Of a stretch of DNA of 64,000 bases, positions 47,708 through 59,012 are shown piece by piece. Where the stretch lies: contig OZ237768.1 in the NCBI GenBank assembly GCA_965178125.1, positions 310,001 to 374,000 on the forward strand, written 5' to 3'. The notes under the pieces were generated by a model, which saw only the letters and a program-made list of their open reading frames with translations, was not told where the DNA came from and ran no database searches. The first letter of the stretch is position 1. The number at the start of each line of letters is the position of its first letter. Source of the stretch: Bilabrum cf. latius (Eukaryota; Bigyra: Bicosoecida; Bigyra; Bicosoecida). Both the position numbers and the translations under genes were made by a program.

Positions 47708-49880
47708 ATGCGTTACGTGTTTGACTCTGCCTAACCCTTTCCCCAACTCGCTCACTCGTGGAATCGCCGCAGCTGCCGGAGATGGTGACGACCCGTTGTC
47801 GCTGTTTGCAGAGGAGATGCAAAGCGAAGAGCCAGAAATTCGAATCGCCGCTATGAAGAAGCTAAGGAACGTTGCATTGGCTATTGGAAAGGCAAGCACG
47901 CAGACAAAATTGGTTCCATTGCTAGGAAGTGAGAGGGGACGTTGATGATCAGTTGCTTGAATTCCTTCCCCACCCATTCACGGGAGCAGCATTGCGAAGC
48001 CAAAGCGTTATTTTCATCTCCCCGGGCCCCGCCCCACTACCCCCTTATCCCCTCCGATTCTCCGCCGCCCCTCACCTTCATCCCCCCCCTTCGTTCAACC
48101 CCTATCCGCAGAGCACGTCGAAGACGATGACGAGGTGCTGCTGGTCATGGCAGAGCAGTTGGGAGACTGCGTGGACGTGCTGGGCTCGCCGGACGCCGTT
48201 GACCTGGTGGAGGTGCTCGGGCTGCTGGCCACCACCGAGGAAACGGTGGTCAGGGAGGCCGCGGTGACTTCCATCAACAAGGTGGTGGCGGTACTCCCCG
48301 CCGACACGGTGGCCTCCAAGGTGGTGGGGGTGGTGGAGAGGCTCACGAAAGGGGACTGGTTCACGGCGAGGGTGTCCGCTTGCGGGCTGTTCGCGGGGGC
48401 GTACGAACGGCTTGGTGCCGGGAGTGCCTAGGAGCGGACCCACCTGCGGAAGCTGTTCGCGGCGCTGTGCAACGACGACACTCCGATGGTACGGAGGGCA
48501 GCCTCGAAGTCCATCGGGGCTCTGGTGCGGGCCACCGAGGCGAGCGTGGCCGAGGCAGAACTGATCCCCTTGTTCAACACTCTGGCGGGCGACGACCAAG
48601 ACAGCGTGAGGCTGCTGGCTATCGGCAACTGCGCCGCGTTCGCCGAGGTTCTCTCCGAGTCGAAGAACAAGGAGCTGATCCTGCCCCTGGCAGTGGCATG
48701 CGCAGAGGACAAGTCGTGGAGGGTGAGGAACAACGTGGCCAAGGACTTCCACAAGCTGGCACGGGCCATCGGCCGTGAGACCACGCTCGCCAAGCTGGTG
48801 GCGGGCTTCGTGCGGCTCCTTCAGGACCCAGAGGCCGAGGTGCGCGCCTCTGCCGCCAAAAACGCGCACGAGTTCTGCGAGGTCATAGGCCCGGACGCCT
48901 TCGTGCAGAGCATCGTGCCGTGCCTGAGCGATCTGTCAGCTGACGTGGCGCAGAGCGTCAGGGTGTGCCTTGCGGGGTCACTCGTGGGAGCGATTGAGAA
49001 GCTGTCCGAGGCGGACGCGACCAAGCACTTGCTCCCGCTGGTGCTGCACTTCTTCAGACCCGATGAGGCCGCCCAGGTCAGGGTGAAGGTGCTCGCCTCA
49101 CTCGACGTGGTGGCTCGCGCCGTAGGCAAGGAGACGCTCAAAGCCAAGGTGCTGGAGCACCTCATCACGCTCAAGCAGGACTCCCAGTGGAGGGTCCGCT
49201 CCACTGTCATTGACCAGACTCCGCTCATCGCCAAACTGCTGGGCGCCGATGTGTTCTCCAAGCACCTGCTTGAGGTGGTCACGGACGGTTTCTCGGACCA
49301 TGTCCACTCCGTGCGGTTCGCCGCCAGCAGGTGCCTCAAGCCCCTGGCCGAGGGACTCGGAGCCGAATGGGCGGGCAGCGTGATGGTGCCCAAGCTGCAG
49401 GAGCTCTACAGGAGCGGCGAGTCGTTCATGCAGAGGATCACCGTGGTGCACGGGGCCGTGTTCCTCGCCCACGGGTGCAAGGGTTCGGCGGCCGCGGAGG
49501 CCTGCGCTGACCTGGTGGTGAGGGCAACCAGTGATGCAGTGCCGAACGTTCGTTTCGTGGGCGCGAGGGCCGCTGAGAGCGTGGCCGCGGCCGTGCCCAA
49601 GGCGACCCTCGACGGGAAGCTGGTGCCCGCCCTGAGCGGCATGGCCGAGGACCGTGACTCTGACGTCAGGCACTACAGCAAGCGAGCCCTCGAGAATGTT
49701 GGGTCGGGGCTCGCGGGCAGCTTCTCGCCAAGCAGCCTGTACGCCGGGAAGAACTACAAGGACGGGTCCGAGCTCGGAGGGGCCGGGTTGCTGGCTGGGG
49801 TCCGCGGCGCGCCGGGGGCCGATGAGGACGAGGAGGATGTGGGCGGGGGCGCTTCCGCCGCGGGCGGGGCGGGCAAGTGA
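47708..49880 (+). CDS. PP2A scaffold subunit A (PR65), HEAT-repeat protein
   Basis: Three exons give 642 codons with a TGA stop: 47708-47711 (only ATGC), 47773-47928 and 48112-49880. The introns are 61 nt (GTTACG...CCGCAG) and 183 nt (GTGAG...CCGCAG). The predicted start MPAGDGDDPLSLF aligns with the animal PR65 N-terminus. KKLRNVALAIG, DDDEVLLVMAEQLG, GDWFTARVSACGLF, DDTPMVRRAA, DQDSVRLLA, AEDKSWRVRNNVAKDF and SQWRVRSTVI follow the HEAT repeats in order. The protein scaffolds the PP2A catalytic and B subunits. TAG at 48429-48431 falls in an inter-helix position that is polar in homologues, consistent with Gln. A Gly/Ala/Asp-rich C-terminal extension of about 60 residues is unusual for the family. 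The four-base first coding exon is inferred from phase and homology. Confidence 0.9.
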
Positions 49881-50044
49881 TCTTGGTGTTGATTCCGGTA
49901 TTTGAACGAATGAGCCCCTTTATCATGATTTCAATGGTATCTTAAGCTTGGTGTCCGGATGTGGCTTTTTTGCGCATGGGGCCAAGGATTACATTTTCAT
50001 GGGTTCACGTCTGCGCGTGGCGCTTCACTGCTCTTCAAGCCAAA

Positions 50045-51000
50045 TCACCTGCCGGTCTAGTTGGAGAGCACCGCATGCAAAGAGGGCTCTTTCGCTCCCT
50101 GATCGGTCCGGGGCAGTCCATCGGCGCCTGCCATCGACATGCCCCCAGTAGCTGAAGCTGCACTACTCATACTAGCCGAGCCCTTGTCTTCGCCCTTGCT
50201 TTTCTTCTCGCCCTCTCCCCCTCCCTCGCCCTCTCCCCCCGTCCACCCGAACGCCATGGCTGCTGCCTCGGCAGACTGCATCTGCGCCTGCATGGCGCCT
50301 TGCCGGAGGAACCCTTGGGAGCCCAGGGGGTGCTCCCTTCGCGTGTCTCGCAGGCTGTCCAGTGCTGCCTCGGCTTTGGCCAGCCGCTCCCTGTGCGTGT
50401 CTGCTTTGCGCTGCAATGGGACGATCAGCCGGTTCGTGTGCCGGATCTGCTCCTGGATCACGGGAGGGGCTTCCAAGCGGGCATCCAGCTCCACCAGGAT
50501 GCCCAGGCCGATGGCAACGACTACTTTTGACGTATCCACGATGGCGTGCTGCCGCTCCCCGTGCTCGCCCACCTCTGCCAACGTCTCTGCCGGTCGGCCG
50601 AGCTCATTCGGAAGCACGTGGATGGCATCGAGCTCGTCCTTCGTTGCCTTGAAGGGGACACCGCCGGCTGTGGCAGAGTCAAGGCGCCGTACATTTGTAC
50701 CAAGAGGTTTGCCGTCCTCTGCTGATCGAATCGACTCGAGACGGCTGAGCAGCTTCTAGTACTCGTCTCGCCTTCTAACATAGCCCTCTACAACCTTCTC
50801 GGACTGCTCAAAGGCCGGCTGCGATGAACTAGTACCCACATACACCCACCAAATACTTTACAAATGCTTCGGTCGTTCTTTTGGTGCAAGCAGATCAAGA
50901 GCAACAACTATTTGTTCACCTTTATCTTTGTCGCGACAATGTGCTCAAATTTTGCTATTTGGGCCTCAAGCTCTGCCTCTGGGAGCTCTTCGCTGTCCAT
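50045..51000 (-). CDS. Prefoldin alpha-like (UXT-like) protein with disordered tail
   Basis: Exon 1 (51000-50920) encodes MDSEELPEAELEAQIAKFEH and six more codons. A 101-nt intron (GTGAAC...ATCGCAG) leads to exon 2 (50818-50045), giving 284 codons with a TGA stop. An N-terminal coiled coil (EKVVEGYVRRRDEYQKLL, Q = TAG) is followed by IVDTSKVVVAIGLGILVELD, which matches the beta-hairpin signature of prefoldin-alpha/UXT proteins. A second coiled coil comes next (RERLAKAEAALDSLRD). Such proteins act in jelly-fish-shaped chaperone complexes delivering cytoskeletal and other clients. A Gly/Glu/Lys/Ser-rich tail of about 90 residues is extra. Another TAG precedes the last three residues. It is divergent from the cyclophilin-SYF2 gene with only 164 bp between the start codons. 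Confidence 0.68.
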
Positions 51001-51164
51001 ATGATTCTATTTTAATGGATAAGAACGCCGGTAGCCTACATAGGCTTGCTCTGAGGAAGCTGGTTGATTTCGAAGACCATGGCATCATGACGAGTGCCTT
51101 TTTTCCCCTGCGAATTGCGTGCACCGTAGCTTCCGAGAATATTTCGTGCCTGTAGCTTGTTAAT

Positions 51165-53099
51165 ATGTCTAGACCGAAGGTGTTCATGGACGTGACAATG
51201 TCGGGGGTCCCGCTGGGACGCATGGTATTCGAGCTCTTCAGCGACTTGGCACCAAGAACCTGCGAGAACTTTAGATGCTTGTGCACTGGCGAGCGCGGCA
51301 CTGCAGAAACAGGGGAAAAGAAACTATCCTTTCTGCGGAGCTGCTTCCATAGGATCATTGCTGGCTTTATGGCTCAGGGTGGCGATTTCACGAACGGCGA
51401 CGGAACGGGAGGCGTGAGCATCTACGGCGATCGATTCGAAGATGAACCATTTGATGCAAAGCATTCCTAGGCCGGGATGCTTTCAATGGCAAACATGGGA
51501 CCAGACACCAACGGATCACAGTTTTTCATCACATTTCGCGCCACTCCGCACCTGGACGGCAAGCACGTTGTGTTCGGCAAGCTTGTGGAAGGCTTCGGGG
51601 TGCTGAAGGCCTTGGAGACGGTGCAAACGGGCGAAGGTAATCGACCGATAGACCCCGTGGAGATTGCCGCGTGCGGACAGGTGGGCGGCAGGATGGCAGG
51701 CTAGACGTCCACTAGCTCGGTAGCGGTAGCCGGAGCAGGCGCCGCCGGGCAGGGCCCCGCAGGTGGTGGCGACATCCCGGGCGCCGCCCCGCTCACCTTG
51801 GACGCCCTGCCCAAGCGATTCGGCAGGCGAAGGGAGCGAGACGAAGAGGCGGGTGGGGCCACCGGCGTAGTGGACGAGCGAGCCGTGCAGCGGCTGCAGA
51901 CGGGTGCACCACTGCCAGCGGCAGGAGCCGGAGCCGGAGCCGGAGCAGGAGTGGGAGTGGGAAGCGCCGAGGGGCCGGGGGCCGCTGGCAGGCTAGCTGA
52001 AGGGGCCCTCGAACATACCCTGCGGGAGGGGCTGGCCCGGCGCAGGGCACAGGAGGCTGCGAGGAGGAGGGAGGCTCTCGCGGCGGCGGGGCTCGGTGAG
52101 GAGAGGGCTGGTGGAGGGGCAGGTGTGACGAGTGATGGTGTGACGAGTGGTAGTGCAGTCGGTATTGCAGACAGTGAGGTTAGTGCTGGCCAGGGCCAGG
52201 GGCTCAAGCCGGAGACAGGGGAATAGCCCGGGGCTGGCGCGGTGCCGAGCAATCCCTACTTGGCGCATTCAGCCCAGAGCGATGCAACATCGCTAGGCGA
52301 GCTAGGCCAGCCCCCTTCAAATCCATCAAAGCCGAAGAGCAAGAAGAAGCAGGTAATGGAGGCTCGTTTGGCCGCCATCAAGCGACAGATAGGTGCGGGA
52401 CGCAAGGCCAACATCAAGGCAGTGCGGCAGGAAGCGAGGGTGGTAGTGGGGGGAGGGGGGAGAGCAGGAGGTCAAACTGGCCGGGGTGGCCAAACCGGCG
52501 GTGACGATGGCCCCGACGCTGGCGCCCAGCTCCCCAGCGGGTTGAAGCACCTGGGTGAGACGGCCGCGGCCTCAAGGGCAGAGGGTGAGAGGCACAGGGC
52601 GAAGAAGAGGAGGAGGGAGGAGTCGTACGGATGGAACCAGCTGAACAGCGATTTTGCCGCGTCTCAGTACGAGAAGAGGCTGGCCAAGGTGACGGGGGGT
52701 AGGGCGAGGCCAGGCGAGGGTGTGGCGGCGGGGGCAGTGGAAACATCCGACGCTCTCGTGGCGTCGGCGGCGAGCGGCGGGGAGGTTGCAACCGGTGGTG
52801 CTTCTTCATCTTCATCTTCATCTTCATCTTCATCTTCATCTTCCTCAGGGTCCGCGATGGCTGGCGCTGGAGGGTCGAGCGATTTCGCGGATGCGTCCGG
52901 CCTCGATGCTCTGGCTGCGTCCTTGCGGCCTTCGGGGGCAGCCGCCTAGAAGCGCAAGAGGAGGAGGGCGGATCGACCCGACGAGGTGGTGGACTACATC
53001 AACGAGAAGAACAGGCTTTACAACAAGAGGATCGAGAAGTCGTTCGGGAAGTACACGGCTGAAACCAAGGCATCGCTCGAGAGGGGCACGGCGCTGTGA
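51165..53099 (+). CDS. Cyclophilin-SYF2 fusion protein
   Basis: This is a single uninterrupted frame of 644 codons with a TGA stop, containing TAG at 51468, 51702, 52224 and 52947. Residues 1-~178 are a complete cyclophilin peptidyl-prolyl isomerase: [20 protein letters not shown] (catalytic Arg), [20 protein letters not shown] and [12 protein letters not shown]. The position equivalent to Trp121 of human CypA is His, usually linked to weak cyclosporin binding. An Ala/Gly-rich linker follows. The C-terminal half is SYF2-like: [29 protein letters not shown], and the terminal [15 protein letters not shown] with [19 protein letters not shown]2 is a component of the Prp19/NTC spliceosome complex, and several cyclophilins also sit there. 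The fusion therefore makes functional sense. With the standard code it would look like two genes and fragments. Confidence 0.85.
52803..52850 (+). repeat. TCTTCA microsatellite in the SYF2 region
   Basis: A run of tandem TCTTCA/TCATCT units inside the coding frame encodes a poly-serine stretch in the linker of the cyclophilin-SYF2 protein. It is likely length-variable. Confidence 0.85.
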
Positions 53100-53302
53100 G
53101 CACGAATCTACTACTATGATAAGTAGTAGGTGCGGTTGAACAGGTTGGGTACAGGGGTGGAGGTAGGAAAGGGGGCTGGGGATACTGCCAGCGGTGCATC
53201 GGCGCAGCACAGCCTGCTGCTGCTGCATTCAAGTTGGGATGGATCGATCTGCAGCCTTCACTGGCAGGTGTGATGAGCTGACCCAACTGGTGTGGTGATC
53301 TT

Positions 53303-54289
53303 GTGAAGCGGCAATTCGTGGCAGATTTAATTCTTGCAAATTTTGTGCGCACCATGCTTTCACATACGTCGTTGGTATGCAGCATGGCATGTACCATTGG
53401 CGCATGTACCATTGGCGCAATCGGGGTGGCAGAAAGAGTGCCAACTCCTCCAATCTTCGCTTCGGTGTTCGAGACAAACTTCACCGGGATTGATACGACG
53501 CATGGATATTCTTACGCTGGCTGGTGGGTATGGGACATGAATCAGCAAATGGACAGGCAGGACTCCTGGCACACAACGTCAGCGAGCTCGACCGGCCACC
53601 GGCAAGGTCGATCTTTATTAGTTGGCGACGGTTCTTCGTACCGCCAGATCGACATCGATAAGTGGCCTATTCGGTAGTCTTTCTTCTACTGCCCGTATCA
53701 AAACCCGCCGCTGTGCCAGCAGCTGATCCTGGTGCCGCCCATGCGCCCATTCGCCGTCCCGTCCGAGTCCACGTACAAAGGGACAGAGCATTGCGGCGGA
53801 GTCATCGACCCCCAAGGCACTTGTGACGTATGGGAATATGTGTTTTCAGCGTCGGGGGGCAAGAAGTGGATCACAACCTACTGGGTGGGGACCATGAGCG
53901 CCGAAGCAGAGAAGCCTGAGGATTCGGCGCACAACTTCCTGCGAGGTTCAGATTCGCATGCCACGGTCCCGTATCCATCTAGAATTGCGTATACGGGCGA
54001 CTAGCCGAACGTGTTTGTGAACTGGACGAGCTGGCGGCCAGTGCAGCGGATTCCAACCTCTGAATTCATCGTGCCGGCCAGCTGGGATTGCACGCCAGGG
54101 GGAATCGCCGAGATGGAGGCCCAACCAACTGCCGCTGCGGATCATTCAAGGAGCGCGCATTCGCTGTCTGGTGACGTGGCTGGCATGTCACGACGCCCCG
54201 GCGCGCCAAACTTGCCTGCAGGCCTCGACAGCAGCGGTGTGGAGCTCAAGGAAGCAACCTGTCCGCCCAGTGATGGGATTGGGATCTGA
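53303..54289 (+). CDS. Secreted protein, possibly ependymin-related type
   Basis: The frame is open for 328 codons to TGA, with TAG at 53675 and 54002. Either ATG 53303 or the in-frame ATG at 53354 (MLSHTSLVCSMACTIGAC) could start a hydrophobic signal sequence. The mature part has spaced aromatic and Cys motifs: YAGWWVWDMNQQMDRQDSW, FYCPYQNPPLCQQ, TYKGTEHCGG, TCDVWEYVF, ITTYWVGTM and VPASWDC. This resembles the general layout of small secreted ependymin/LolA-like beta proteins (W-D...RQD, CDVWE, YWV), but the match is loose. A hydrophilic tail follows. Secretion is likely; the family assignment is tentative. Confidence 0.5.
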
Positions 54290-54776
54290 GCATGTTGATG
54301 TCATACTGATTTCGGTGAAGAACTCAATTATTGATTGTATGGTTTGTCACGCAGCGCACGGCTTTTTTACCAGACTCCGAACGAGTTGCAGTGCACTTAT
54401 TTTGGACCTAAACCACTCTTTACACATTTGTGGTACTGCTCTGGTTCAATTCACTGCTTCTATGGATTGCGTTTCCTACTTGCTGAGTAGAGGAGACTCT
54501 CAGCCCGCGGACGAGTGCGTTGTGGCTGGAGGGACAGTTGCCTTGTGCTTGCGCTCGAATCATTCTGGTACCGGTGACAGTTGGGAGTACCACGATTTCA
54601 GTGCGCAAAATGAGAAGCCTATTCGTATCGGAGCTGCAGGGGCGAAGAGTTCCTCGAGCCTTACCGAATTAGATGCCGATATTCTTCAGCGATTCGAACA
54701 AAAAATTTAGTTTCCCTTGTGCCGCAAGGTTGTCCTCCCTGTGGCCATGAGGACATCTGTGTCCACTGAGTATATC

Positions 54777-54783
54777 TATAAAT
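54777..54783 (+). promoter_or_regulatory. TATA-like element before the Kelch gene
   Basis: TATAAAT sits 27 bp before the ATG at 54810 in an otherwise GC-rich neighbourhood. It would imply a very short 5' UTR. The frame is also open through it, so it may instead lie inside a longer Kelch gene starting at 54462. Confidence 0.3.
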
Positions 54784-54809
54784 TATCTGTCGTGACCTGC
54801 TAGACTGCT

Positions 54810-57800
54810 ATGGGCGGGAAGGTCCCAGGTAGCCGACTTGGCTCAAAACGAAAACGGTAGACGTCTGGCTCTCGAAGAAGTGGCAACCAACCGTAGCAGG
54901 CTGGAAGTGCAGGAATGGTATTCCACGTATCACGAATATCTCGTGTGAGCCAAAAGCATTCGAGAAAGAAGGAAGGAAGCCGTAGACCAAGCGTTGAAAG
55001 CTCTGCGGAGAGCTCCGCGGGCAGCGTAGCTTTCGCGCTTGGCGCCGGCAGCGGACAATCTGCTGCGGCTCATAGCGCACGGCAGCAAGCAATCCAATAG
55101 CTAGTGTGGAAATCAGTGTCCAGTCCAAAGCCATCAGCACATGCGCTGCCGCATTCATCAGCTGCTGCATTGACATCATCGTCAACATCACCATCATCAT
55201 CGGCGGCAGCAGCGACGAGCCACGCCCGCGGGCAGCTGGAGGCGATGCTTCGATCGAATGGAGTGGGGCATACATGCCCTGCGGCCACGCTGGACGCAGC
55301 CGCAGCCTGTTTGTGGGAGCCCATGGGCCGGGTCGGCTTTGCTCACGCATCGCTAAGAAAGCGAGTGGCATTGTTCGGCGGACTGTCGTGGGGGCGACAT
55401 GCAGATGCAGCGGCAGAGGTGGGCTAGCACGTGCTGGCTGCACGCCAGCGCACTAAATTGAAACCAGGGGCTGCGCTTGCGTCTGGGTCGGCAAGCAAGT
55501 CGCCCAGAAGGGGAGACCAGAGCGCTGTTCCCCAGCAGTACGACTGGGAACTGCTCAGCGGGCTGGGGGCTGCAGTGCGGGTGAGCCGATCCGCTGGCAC
55601 CTTGGGCGGTGATGTGGATGCAAGCAGTGAAATTCCCAGATCCAGATCCATGCCTAAGCTGGGAATCAAATAGCATGACAGTGCGATGCACCCATCCAAT
55701 GGAGGACGCGCATCTGTCTCGGACGAGGGTGGTGAGGAGGAGGAGGAGGATGGGGAGCACAAGGGCGGGACCGGGGTACTTCTAGGGGACTTGTGGGTCT
55801 TCAATGCTGACCCAAGCAAGCTGGCATGGAGACGGGTAGTGGCACAATCCGGCGAGCCTCCTTGTCCCAGGGTGGGGGCCATGATGGCTCATGTGGGTCA
55901 GGCGTTCAGGTGCGTGCTGTACGGGGGATGCACCCACACCTCTACCACCACCAGTGCTGGTGCCAGACCGCAGGCGCGAGCGGCTGGCGCATTGGAGGCT
56001 TGGAGCCCTTCCAGCCCAGGGAAGACCGCGCCTGAAGCAATAACTCCCGGCTGGCAGAGTCTCGAAGACTGCTACGTGCTGAATCTGCAATCCTCGGTGC
56101 AGGCAAGGGACAGGTCCGTGACGGCATGCCGATGGGAGAAAGTGCAGCTCACGCCAAGGGCGCGTGCATGCCTGGGGCCGCGAGCCGGCGGGGCCATGCT
56201 GCACGTGTCTACTATGGCAAAGGACGCATCGAGGGCATTTCAGCTGCCCTCCGCTGCGTCTAGGTCCAGCCCAAGGGCAGCAGCCTAGACACTGGCAAGC
56301 CGCCCAGGTAGCGGCAACAGCAAGGCAAGCCGCCGAAGCTCGGACAGCGGAGACAGCAGCGGGACAGGGACAAAGGGCCCTGGAAGAAGCGAAATGATCA
56401 GCGAAGACAGTGATATCCTCTTTGTATTCGGAGGCAGGCAGTCCGCGGCACATGCGTCAGCTCGCGATGCCGAGAAGCACGCAGCGTCGCAGGACAGCCC
56501 AGGCGATAGCGGCATATTTCAGAGTACTGCAGGGTAGGGCGCCGAGGATGCTTTGGATCGAAGCAGCATCGACACGGGAGGTCTTGACGATATCCGGTCT
56601 CCCTCGTTGCTTCGTGGCAGGGACAGCGACGACAGAGGCGGAAGCACGTCGGGGAACCACCGTGCTGGGCTCTTTGAGGAAGGTGCTCTTTCTAGAGGTT
56701 CGTCCATACCCATTGACATGCCCATGCACATGCCGATGCCATGGAACGCGCTTGGAGGGCAGAGGCCGTATGCCGCCATCCTGCGGGTGCAGGCTGGTGG
56801 TCATGCTCTTCCGCAGCATGCTTCATCGCAGCATCGCCTCAAGCCCAAGCAGACAAGCACCAGCAGCAAGTCGGCATCCTCGTCCTCCTCTAGCGCTAGT
56901 TCGTCCGACCTGCCCCGTGGAGACGGGGTCGAGTTGTTCGTGCACGATGTGGTGCCAACAGGCATGCCTGAGTCCACTGGCACAAGCAGGTCTGGGACGG
57001 CGCCAGGCGATGGTGCCGATGCAAGTGCTAGTAATGGTCAGTATCATGGCGGTCCACCGGAGCATCCGAGCGCTTGGCCCGTGTGCGCCATTCTACAGGG
57101 TGACGAAGGTGACGAAGCTAACAGAGCTGGGTCAGGGTCAGGGTCAGGGTCAGGGCCAGGGTCAGGGTCAGGGTCAGGGTCAGGGTCAGGGTCAGGGTCA
57201 GGGTCAGGGTCAGGGTCCCCGTCCGAGGCAAAGGGTGGCGTCGACAAGCACAAAGGGGCCGGGGCTGCCGGTGCTGGATCCAAGTCGGTTGGGGAACGCA
57301 TCGGCGAGGTGAGCGACTGCATCGCACGGTGGTGCAACCAAGCCGGGCTTGCCACGGGCAAGCGCGCCCGTGGAATCGGGCTGTGGCCCCGGTCCTGGTG
57401 CCCCTAGCACCATCGTGCTGGTGCCACTCCCAGTGTTTCTAATGGTGCAGGCGTCGGTAATTTGGAGTCACGCGAGAATGGGAACACGGGCATGGGACGG
57501 CGACAAGCGGTCGCAATGCCATCGATCGTGGTGCCCGTGCCCTGCCAGGTGGGAGCTGCTGCTCCTTCAAGTGACCAGCGGCTCGCAGCTGAGAGTGCAA
57601 CGGCCGGCGCTAGGGGTGGGAACAGGCGAAGTGCATCAACCAAGCATGCATCGAAGTCACCGAATCGCCGCCAAAGCCACTTCACGCATGCGCTCAAGTC
57701 GCTGCTTGAGGAGCTGGCGGGACCAGGGCCAGGCGCAGCGGTTGGTGCAGGGAGTTCGGAGCTTGTCGCGAGGCATGGATCGGCGGGCGAGCACTCGAGC

Positions 57801-58943
57801 GCTAGCCGCAAGCACACTTATCAAATGCGCAAAAAGGGGTCGAGAGACCCAATAGCCGATACCAGCCGAGCCATGCTGAGTGGTTAGTTCGACGACGAAG
57901 AAGAGGGTGGTGCGGACAAGTCGAATCGCTTGCTCGATCAGGATGGAGAGGAGGGATCGAGCATGGTGAGCAGCATGGCGGCTGACATCACTCTGAGCGA
58001 CCAACGGCCCGTCAAACAGAGCAGGCAAGAACGGGGTGACAGGGTGCATGAAGACAGAGGCAAGAGCAAGAGCATTGCATCATCTTCGGAGATGCCTTTA
58101 GGCAAGGGTACCGGCAGCAAATTATCGAAGACTGGGGAAGATATGGGGTCAGTAGCAGGCGAGCAGGGTGGTGAACCGCTTGCAGGTAGCAGCAGTAGAA
58201 ACAGCCCAAGCACCGGCGATGAGCTTCCATTCAAGCGGAGAAGGGTGGAAGACGATCATATGCTAGGGGAAGAGGAGAATAACGGAGGCGGCGCCGGCGA
58301 TGCTGCATCGATGCGTGGATCTGTACAAGAGCAGGGGACTTTAAGGCGCCAGATACTGCAGCATATGGAATCTGGCTCGTTGTAGAGTGTGCTGTAGCCA
58401 GTCCTTGCCCCAATGCTTGAGCCAATGCTGAAGAAGGGCATGTAGCCTGGCATGCAGCACCTGCAGGGCAGCTTGCAGGAGACTGTCCGGGCCGCTATAC
58501 GCGACACGATGACCAAGTAGCTCGTGCGCGAATGCGTGGAGGGGTGCATCACTACAAGTGGGCAATCATCATCATCATCGTCCTCGTCCGCCCAGCTGCA
58601 GGCAGACCTAAGGGAGGAGCGGGCGGAGCGGCAGGCGGCCGACGCCATGCTGAGGCAGTGTCAAGGAGAGCTGGAGGCAACGAGGGCAAGGGCGCTGGCA
58701 GCGGAGGCTGCTCAGTAGCGTGCGATGGATCGGTATACGGTGGCTGAGACGGCGCTGGCAGTGGAGCGGGAGCGGTGCCGGGTAGCGGGTGAGAGAGAGG
58801 AGAAGGCGAGGGAGCAGGCCGAGAAGGCGAGGTCCGATTTGGATCGATTACGGGGGAGGCTGCAGAGGCTGGAGGAGGCGAGGCAGCGCATGGCTGCGTT
58901 TGTAGACGCGGGGGAGAATGAGGGAGGAGCTGGAAATACATGA
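54810..58943 (+). CDS. Kelch-repeat protein with disordered and coiled-coil C-terminus
   Basis: This is a single frame of 1,377 codons with a TGA stop and about a dozen TAGs. It starts MGGKVPGSRLGS. Kelch-type blades are visible: GFAHASLRKRVALFGGLSW, LLGDLWVFNADPSKLAWRRV then GEPPCPRVGAMMAHV, CVLYGG, LEDCYVLNLQ then WEKVQLTPRARACLGPRAGG, and DILFVFGGR. Blades are separated by long Ser/Gly inserts, including a (GS)n tract from a GGGTCA repeat. The C-terminus is a Glu/Arg-rich coiled coil (ERERCRVAGEREEKAREQAE). Kelch propellers mediate protein-protein contacts. The frame remains open upstream to an in-frame ATG at 54462 (MDCVSYLLSRGDSQPADE), so the true start could be 348 nt earlier. A cluster of four TAGs lies at 58383-58520. 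Confidence 0.72.
57129..57218 (+). repeat. GGGTCA hexanucleotide repeat
   Basis: About 15 near-perfect GGGTCA units (one GGGCCA variant) lie in frame in the Kelch gene and encode alternating Gly-Ser. They superficially resemble a telomeric hexamer but are internal and coding. Confidence 0.93.
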
Positions 58944-59012
58944 TCCATTGACTGCTGGAAATAATGATCCATTGACTGCTGTTAATACGGTATACATGAC
59001 CCATTGACTGAT
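58941..59012 (+). repeat. Short tandem repeat after the Kelch gene
   Basis: Three spaced copies of a unit containing ATGATCCATTGACTG (the last is ATGACCCATTGACTG) lie immediately after the stop codon. They may affect 3' end formation, but I see no specific signal. Confidence 0.75.

Noticed and set aside
54290-54461. Extra exon between the secreted protein and Kelch genes
   Set aside because: There is no splice site or domain support, only an open frame with ordinary composition.
57129-57218. Internal telomeric repeat (GGGTCA)n
   Set aside because: It is in frame within the Kelch gene and encodes Gly-Ser, with interrupting variants and coding sequence on both sides.
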